Below are positions 57,801-64,000 of a stretch of DNA of 64,000 nt, in pieces. Position 1 is the stretch's first letter. Each line of letters opens with the position of its first letter. Position numbers and translations under genes: made by a program. The notes under the pieces were generated by a model, which searched no databases, was not told the origin of the DNA, and saw nothing but the letters and a program-made list of their open reading frames with translations. Origin of the DNA: Colias croceus (lineage: Eukaryota > Arthropoda > Insecta > Lepidoptera > Pieridae); the NCBI RefSeq assembly GCF_905220415.1, contig NC_059544.1, forward strand, positions 2,172,501-2,236,500, in the 5' to 3' direction.

Positions 57801-60800
57801 TGGTGATTGATTTTTTGCCTTGAAAATGACTAATGTTTATATATTTTTTGAATCCTGACCATTTCCGGACAGTTCGATAATTAAAATAAATGTGATTGAA
57901 GGAATATCAAATAAATTTATTTTTTTTTCCATCAGGGACATCCTGATAAAGATATTATGCATAATTACTTCTTTTAAGGTCGTTGCATGCATTCGATCTA
58001 AGATCGCAAAATTTTGAGTAAATTTCATATATTTCATAGTACATAGGTAAAATATTTTGGGAAATATTATCAAAACATGCAGTTGAGATGGTATTATCTG
58101 GTCCTAATATGGGTCAGAGATTATTAATTTTCTTTATTTTTTTACCAGCTGTTATAAATTGACTTGTAGGTCAAGGAATGATACTAAAGTTTGATAGTCT
58201 GGCGACATTTACGCGTGTAAAAATAAACGTACCTAATGCGGAAACACTAATTTATTTGAAACATTATTTTAAGGAATTTTCCTATTCAAAATCAAATTCC
58301 AAATGAATTCAAAAATTTTTGTTCATTTAATTATTACTGAAATGTAATTTCACCCTAACGAACATTTTTTGTTTTATTCACAAATATCTATTAGTGATGA
58401 TATGGCAAGAAGAAACTAAACATTGGACTTTGACCAAACCAATTAACTTATTAACCGAAGACCAATTGAAATTGACTTCTAATTGAATCTAAAAGATCGC
58501 TTCGAAATTTTATTTATCTAAATTACTTAGTTGGAAATCTTGTAGTCGATTAGGTGTAATGCAACGCTACAACACTTTCTATAAATGTGCAAATCCCTGC
58601 GCTTCTGACGTAATTTTACAACGCACAAGGCAATTACAATAAATTTTATATTGAGCTTTAGCTTTAAATTATTTACGATTAGAGGAAAATTCATGGCGAA
58701 CATTTGTTTCTTCCGAACAATTGGATTAAAATCACGTTTCTTTGCGGTACTACGTGAGGACTCCATTTTCCGTGAATTATGTAGTTTCTTGATATTTTTA
58801 TATCGTGCATTATTCTAATGTAATATTGGACACGATTGGTTACCTACAGGAGAATTACGTTGCAAAATGCACTCGATTGCTTGATAAAACAACGCAATCA
58901 ATAATTCCATTTGATTCATGCCTATAATTTATTTCAATAACTGAAACTATGACTCGGAAACGGAGTTAAAATTGTCTAGGACCTAGGTAGATATAGTCCA
59001 TTACATTCTAATGCTATGAATTGAATGAGGAAAATATTTCTTAAAAATTTTGAATTTCCACATTTATCAATTCCTCATCTGGCAACTGATTCATTTGAAT
59101 TCAATAATTTACATAAATGTTTAACAAAAGATTTTTTTATTGTCAAATGTCAAGGTTAAAGAAAAACGCCTTGATAAATGTCGCATTAATATTATCAAGG
59201 GGCTTGTATAATTATGATCTAAGGGCAAAAGAAAAGATTACTTACGTAACAGTTCAAACTGTGGCAGCCATCTTACTTTCAAAATGTTGCCAGTGAGGGT
59301 TCCCTCTTCCCCGCTTTCTTCATATTTCCAAATAACTCGCTGTTTTAATTTAGAAAGCGCCTTTATGATGACCTCTTCTTTGTATTTTGGGATGGTGGAT
59401 GTTTTTATCAACGAGCCAAAACTGAATAATACGACACCGTGTTCCGACTCGTTTATGAAGCGCTCGATATACTGAAAATAAATGGAAAATTAAAAAAAAA
59501 AAACTACAAACTAGCTAAAAGGAGAAGGGTGTGAAATACCTGCTCTGAATTTGGATTGAGCTGTTGTTCGTAATAATTTATCCACGTGGAGATAACAATC
59601 GTAACATTTTTAGTGTTCTTTATCAGACAGTGGATAGTAGAATGTTTTTATTCGTTTTTTACATAATATTAACTAGGTAGGTACTTTCTAATTTCATTTT
59701 TGAAATAGGTACCTATATCACGTAAAAGTTACAGAGGAAAATAAAAATAAATGGCATACAAAGAAATAGAAAAACAAGCAGAATGGTTTGTTTTGCATTA
59801 TTCATATTGAAATGAGGTTACAATTTCAGATCATTGACCACAGCACTGGCGAGTGATAAAGTGGATAAAAATAAAGTAGTAGTAGGTATTGCAGATTGCA
59901 ATTACAGCTAGCTATAATAATGTATATGCTAGTAACTTATTTAAGAATCTTTTTGTCAAACTTTGGATCATCTTGCCCAAACAGTTGTTTACAAATTTTG
60001 CGAACAATACACTGTAAGTATCAAATTGGAACATATGTGATAAGAAAATATATTTATCAGCACACCGAAGAGCCAGACCCAATGATTTTTTTTGAATTAT
60101 TGCATTAAGATGTAGTAATTCATTTCAAATCTCATTCGAATGTACAGACTACAGACACAGATTACTTTAACTTAATAGTAATACAGGTAAAAAAGAAAAT
60201 AAAAAAATCTATATTTTTAGCTAATGTCGCAGTGGAACCTTATAGAAAATAAAATTATGAATAATAATATCTTAATTATTATTTTACACGTGTTTTAAAA
60301 GATGAATAATTGGGTTTCAAAACAAAATAAAATAATAGCTTCTAGAATATTTCTAAGCAAATAAATGTTATTTAAAAATTTTAAAACGACACAATGTCAA
60401 GACAACCGACTTTAGGGCGTATTCAGAAAGAAAGCTTGAAACTTATAAGCGCTTATCGGCGCTTGTCAATGCTCAAACCAGCTTGTCAAAACCAAGTCAA
60501 AACCAGCATTGACAAGCTTGTCAAAACCAGCATTGACAAGCACCGATAAGCGCTTATAAGTTTCAAGCTTTCTTTCTGAATACACCCTTAGATTATTGAT
60601 GTGCTTGAAAACTAGTAATATTTATTTTTTTCTATTTTAAAATGTCAAATTTATAAAAGGTGTTTTACATAGTATTCAATGACTATTTAATTATTTATAG
60701 AGCAGAAGTTAAGTCGAGTCTTGAGTACCTACTTGTAAAAAAAATATGTGCGTGTACTAGTGTACACACGGAAGAAGTGAAACTTTTTTATGACCTTATA

Positions 60801-63800
60801 TTTCAAAAAATAATTTACTATATGCAACTTTACAGAAATACGTCGAATCACGCGTGGTAGGGTTAAGAAAAAGATGGCGCGTAACGGAAAAATATTACAC
60901 TAAATTTTTTTCCAACCCCGATAAAGAAGTTTCACTTCAATAAAAATTAATTAATGTTTTAATAATATCACTTTTATGGTGTTCATTAATGCCATAGACA
61001 AGTGAGCAGGAAACAAGCCAACCTCCATCGTATTACGTAGATATATTATCTGTGGAACAACGTTATTTTGGCAGGTCTTCTTAATTGAAATTAACAATGA
61101 GTAATGTTGATAATGTGTTTAATGTTATTAGTACCTATCAATTAGTTTTAGCTATTACTTATATAATAGTGTTCATACATCGACATTCAGGGCTGTTGTT
61201 TTCATTTTTAAGCCTTATTTTCAATTTTCACATAAAATTCGCAACTATAAGTACATATTATAGTTAAGTTATATTTTTGCGGTAACTAATTATATCTATG
61301 TAAGTAAATTTCATACTTGAACAAGTATTTTTTTGTAACTAGGTACTCAATATTTCTTCACAGTTTTTTAGCTAATACTACGTTTTTCAAAGCAAACAAA
61401 AACAAATACATGGTATTTAATACGCATACTTTCAAATATTACTGAGATGAAATAAAGGGATGTGGCGTCTATGGACACGACAATGCTTCTCATAAACGAG
61501 CCCCACTGCGTTCTATAGATTTGGCCTCGATTTAACGACTGGTGATTGATACCATTACAATATGTAGATGCCTATTCTGCGATGCACCGTGCGCCTAATC
61601 AATATACTAGAAGGTAACGACAGTAAAAATACTCTATGAATTGAGATTGCATACTTTTTAACTAATGCGAAGCTGACCGAAGACATTGAAGAAGGATTGG
61701 GTAGTAAAGTAAAGATAGTAAGTATATGTACACTATTTTTTCATAATCTATATTGCAGATTATGGTTATTCCATGAAACCTGAATAAAAAAAGACTAAGA
61801 AATCCACTCCGGTCATTCACGAAATCTTTCTTTGTGTAATCAGTGTGTGTGATTTGTAAAAGAAAAACAGATAAATAAAATACCTAAGCGTTATAAAATA
61901 ACAATAAGAATACATAGATAATAACGTTTTTAACTACCTAGACGCAAAATATAAATAGAAATTGCTATTATTTCAAAAACATGTTTGTGGTTACGTACAT
62001 TTACGACGTGTATTGATATAAGTAGATAATTAAAAATATATTGAAAATAATGGCTTCTTTTATGAGCAAATTGTAGCTAAATCTCAAACTATAATTCCCC
62101 ATTATTAGGTACTTTTCACAAAAACCACAGACAAAAACTAATACCTAGAGCGTCATCAGACATTTGAATTAACAATGAATGGGTAAGTTTAGTTTTAAAT
62201 CGTGATATTTTAGTACCTACTTACATATTTTCCTATACATATTATTATTTCTAACTTCGCTAAAACTTTAATAATCGAATCGAATTAATTTTTACTTCAC
62301 CTAAAATAGAATCGATTGAAAAGCTCACGATGAATTAGGTAGGTACCTCATGAATTGTCCAAGTGCTTTGGTTAAACTGGAGAATGCATTAATTATCCCG
62401 AGAAGAAGCCCTGGATCATATGACATATCGGATTGCCCGCTAAACTGAAAGCAGTGGAATATCGACTGTATCGACTAAACTCAGTCCGCTTTCAGTCGTG
62501 TTCTCGGATTTTGTTAGAATTCCTCTGAAACTTTCATTATACCTAGTGCTTCAACTAGAAACATGTATCTACCTAATCGTATATTGTTGAAATTACAGTA
62601 CCTACATGCCTACCAGTACCTATTGTTATTGGCGCAGAATATCTATGCATGTGCATGCATGGTGCACCGCGAATAATAGAAGGTATAATGTAAACTTACA
62701 ATAGGACTGATACTGAAGTTGTTAATTTGTATAGTACATTATATGTATAGTGTTACAATTCAAACGTTGTCGGTAGTTGTAGTAGCTAATTAGATTAACT
62801 GTAATAGGATTAGGTATACCTAATGAATTCGGTTCACCCAAATCTTAACTTTAATTAGTGAAGTAATTAGGAAACAAGATCGATGCCATAAAAATAATAA
62901 CGACCTATATTTCCTGTACTGTGTGATTTAAATGCTATTTTTTTTTGTAATAATTTTGTAAAGTATATTTTTTATTTGACCCTCACATATCAAAATCCTT
63001 CAATTTAATAATATAAATGAGAATTATGTGAGGTAGGTACGTAATTTATTATTTTATATAGATATTAATATTTAACTAACTACGCTATCACAAATATATA
63101 TTTATCAAATTTGCCACGAACCTTCCTGTCATATTATGATAATGGTTCAACAATTTCTAGAAAACAATAATAATTGCTATCTGACTTTTATACTTTTAAC
63201 TATGGTTATATTTCATTACTTACCTCTGGGATGGGTTTTCTACCGTTATCTAAATGCATACCACCCACTTCAACAAATCCTGGCAGCAAGGGCCTCACAC
63301 CATTTAAGGGATAAAATGTATTTATCATCATCAAGGTTATATTTTTCGATAATTCGTACAGGGGCACTTTACTGCCATAAAATTTTTCGATCACTGCCCT
63401 TTCTTTCTCTTGAATATCATAGAAATACCACAATTTAAAGAAGAAATGTAGGAAAGTATTTTTCATTTTTTCCATAAATGTAAAAGGGGCCGTCCATTCA
63501 GCACTAACCACTGGAAGGTAAGATGGATTGTCCACAGCACCGATACGCTCGGTCGCCCAGGGCAACACATTGGACGACGATAGCGAAATAACCGGCACTT
63601 TAATTCCATACACATGCAACAATCCAAGCATGCAATCACTATTGAAATTTTCTAAAATAACAATATCGTATTCTTTCTTCAGCGCTTCGATGAGCGGGGG
63701 CCAATCGATTGCCTTCCCGCAAACATTTAGTGCCATTCCTGATAGAGGGGTGAAATCGGTAATTTGTTTATAAATTTCGCCAACGATGGGTATTTTATAA

Positions 63801-64000
63801 ATTAAGTTAAGGTTTTCAAACCAGCCCAAATCTATGGTTTCAACGCCGAGACCGGCGATGCCTTCGAAGCTGATTTCCGTATAGTTCGCGGGTGGATTTT
63901 TAAGGGGGAAGAAAGAAGCGACGGTCATTTGGTGACCGCGCTCTGCTAGTTTTTTGAGGAGGGGTTCGAAAACCATTTGGTGGCTTTTGCCGGTGTGGGG
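51828..64000 (-). CDS. UDP-glycosyltransferase, gene 3 of the array (5' end cut by the window)
   Basis: Exons (minus strand): more than 64000 to 63224, 59471-59246, 55589-55373, 52104-51828, with the same intron phases 0,1,2 as genes 1 and 2. About 27 residues (signal peptide and start) lie beyond the window; the visible part begins PHTGKSHQMVFEPLLKKL with the catalytic His. Donor signature: AHGGLLGMTEAVSAGKPMLV, then FFGDQ with the Asp-Gln intact. C-terminal helix ALLDVAAAYIAIILTTLALF, tail ending KQKLH (KxKxx). Exon 2 is one codon shorter than in genes 1 and 2. It is clearly more diverged than they are from each other. Introns of 3.6, 3.6 and 3.3 kb are filled with SINE, Helitron, MITE and LINE-tail copies and some unassigned AT-rich sequence. 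The rest of the frame is intact. Confidence 0.92.
53196..53345 (-). mobile_element. Helitron-like end, minus orientation
   Basis: actagctttccacccacggc, then ttcgcccgcgcagtcaaaga. The terminus with GC-rich segment is clear; the other end is not. Confidence 0.45.
53560..53645 (-). repeat. Dispersed retroelement 3'-end-like repeat (copy 2)
   Basis: caataaacaaaagcacaaag, ggcggccttatcactatgca, gtgatttctgccaggcaacc. Matches the repeat at 2341-2460. Confidence 0.55.
54000..54223 (-). mobile_element. Helitron-like short element, minus orientation
   Basis: ctagctgctccgcgcggttt start, gaccagtagttcccgagatt inside, an expanded (caaa)n run, ttataatattattatagat end. Same subfamily as 32940-33140. Confidence 0.7.
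54339..54515 (-). mobile_element. Helitron-like short element, minus orientation
   Basis: actagcggtccgcccccgcg, gcttcacccgtggtacatat; internal gagaatcggtccagccgttt; AT-rich far end. Only about 115 bases from the previous copy. Confidence 0.65.
54653..54985 (-). mobile_element. tRNA-derived SINE with (ATG)n tail
   Basis: On the minus strand the head reads gtggtggctcagtggtgaga (A box) and gtccgtggttcgagaccagg (B box). The body contains catcgtgaggaaaccgacat. The tail is a (GAT)n run at 54657-54681. This is the classic structure of a pol III SINE. It lies in UGT3 intron 3. Confidence 0.8.
55138..55205 (-). repeat. Retroposon 3' end, minus orientation
   Basis: ggtaaccgacctgatggttc, gcttgatggtaatcgatcac; T-rich at the left. 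Reverse-oriented relative of 23821-23897. Confidence 0.5.
56904..57001 (+). repeat. Hairpin-forming dispersed repeat (copy 3 of 3)
   Basis: cattgagcccc, an extra agcgcagcgc, gcccgatcggtccacgacac, aatagattttctattgtgtc, ggttccgggggctgagttat. The 11-bp stem gacacaataga/tctattgtgtc is perfect here. Confidence 0.7.
60415..60587. mobile_element. Foldback MITE, 173 bp
   Basis: Arms of about 60 bp (gggcgtattcagaaagaaag and continuing through gcttgaaacttataagcgct) are inverted copies at both ends. They are flanked by TTA on each side (60412-60414 and 60588-60590). The middle holds two or three copies of agcttgtcaaaacca. The 3-bp target suggests a PIF/Harbinger relative. Confidence 0.75.

Noticed and set aside
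58527..58766. 79-codon minus-strand frame in UGT3 intron 2
   Set aside because: No domain or conservation cue; composition follows the AT-rich background.

Overview
The window reads as nuclear DNA of a lepidopteran (butterfly or moth). It is AT-rich, its genes have short exons with GT-AG introns, and it carries insect orthologues of conserved animal genes. It also holds a tandem array of UDP-glycosyltransferase genes of the four-exon type seen in Lepidoptera. The spacers are full of short repeats typical of that order: Helitron-like elements ending in CTAGT, tRNA-derived SINEs, LINE 3' tails and many MITEs. I cannot name the species.

Layout. 1-2300: 5' half of an F-spondin gene on the minus strand, running off the left edge. 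3669-4263: a PIF/Harbinger-type element. 4977-7175: ELMO/Ced-12, one exon. 7855-13032: an 11-exon TMEM87-type Golgi seven-TM protein on the minus strand, convergent with ELMO. 13994-15178: MIER1-type ELM2-SANT corepressor, one exon, divergent from TMEM87. 17014-20745: a large nested foldback structure with a perfect 9-bp target duplication. 21521-23596: KIFBP in two exons. 24316-25045: a MITE with TIRs of about 30 bp. 25799-28774 and 39984-42583: two complete, closely related UGT genes on the minus strand. 28775-39983: repeat-rich spacer. 44799-50145: a hAT-like element containing a 12-bp minisatellite and two tandem P-like elements that carry decayed THAP-domain exons. 51828-64000: a third UGT gene with introns of several kb, cut by the right edge within its first exon.

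How the genes relate. The first half is an ordinary set of conserved genes: secreted matrix protein, engulfment/Rac signalling, Golgi membrane protein, chromatin corepressor and kinesin-binding protein. There is no sign that they form a pathway. The second half is a UGT array sharing orientation, exon plan and intron phases (0, 1, 2). This implies tandem duplication, and the products probably glucosylate small lipophilic compounds in the ER lumen. Repeats account for most of the remaining structure. The most unusual items are the foldback at 17-20.7 kb, the hAT/P-like nest with a tandem THAP-only pair at 44.8-50.1 kb, and a recurrent hairpin repeat present three times.
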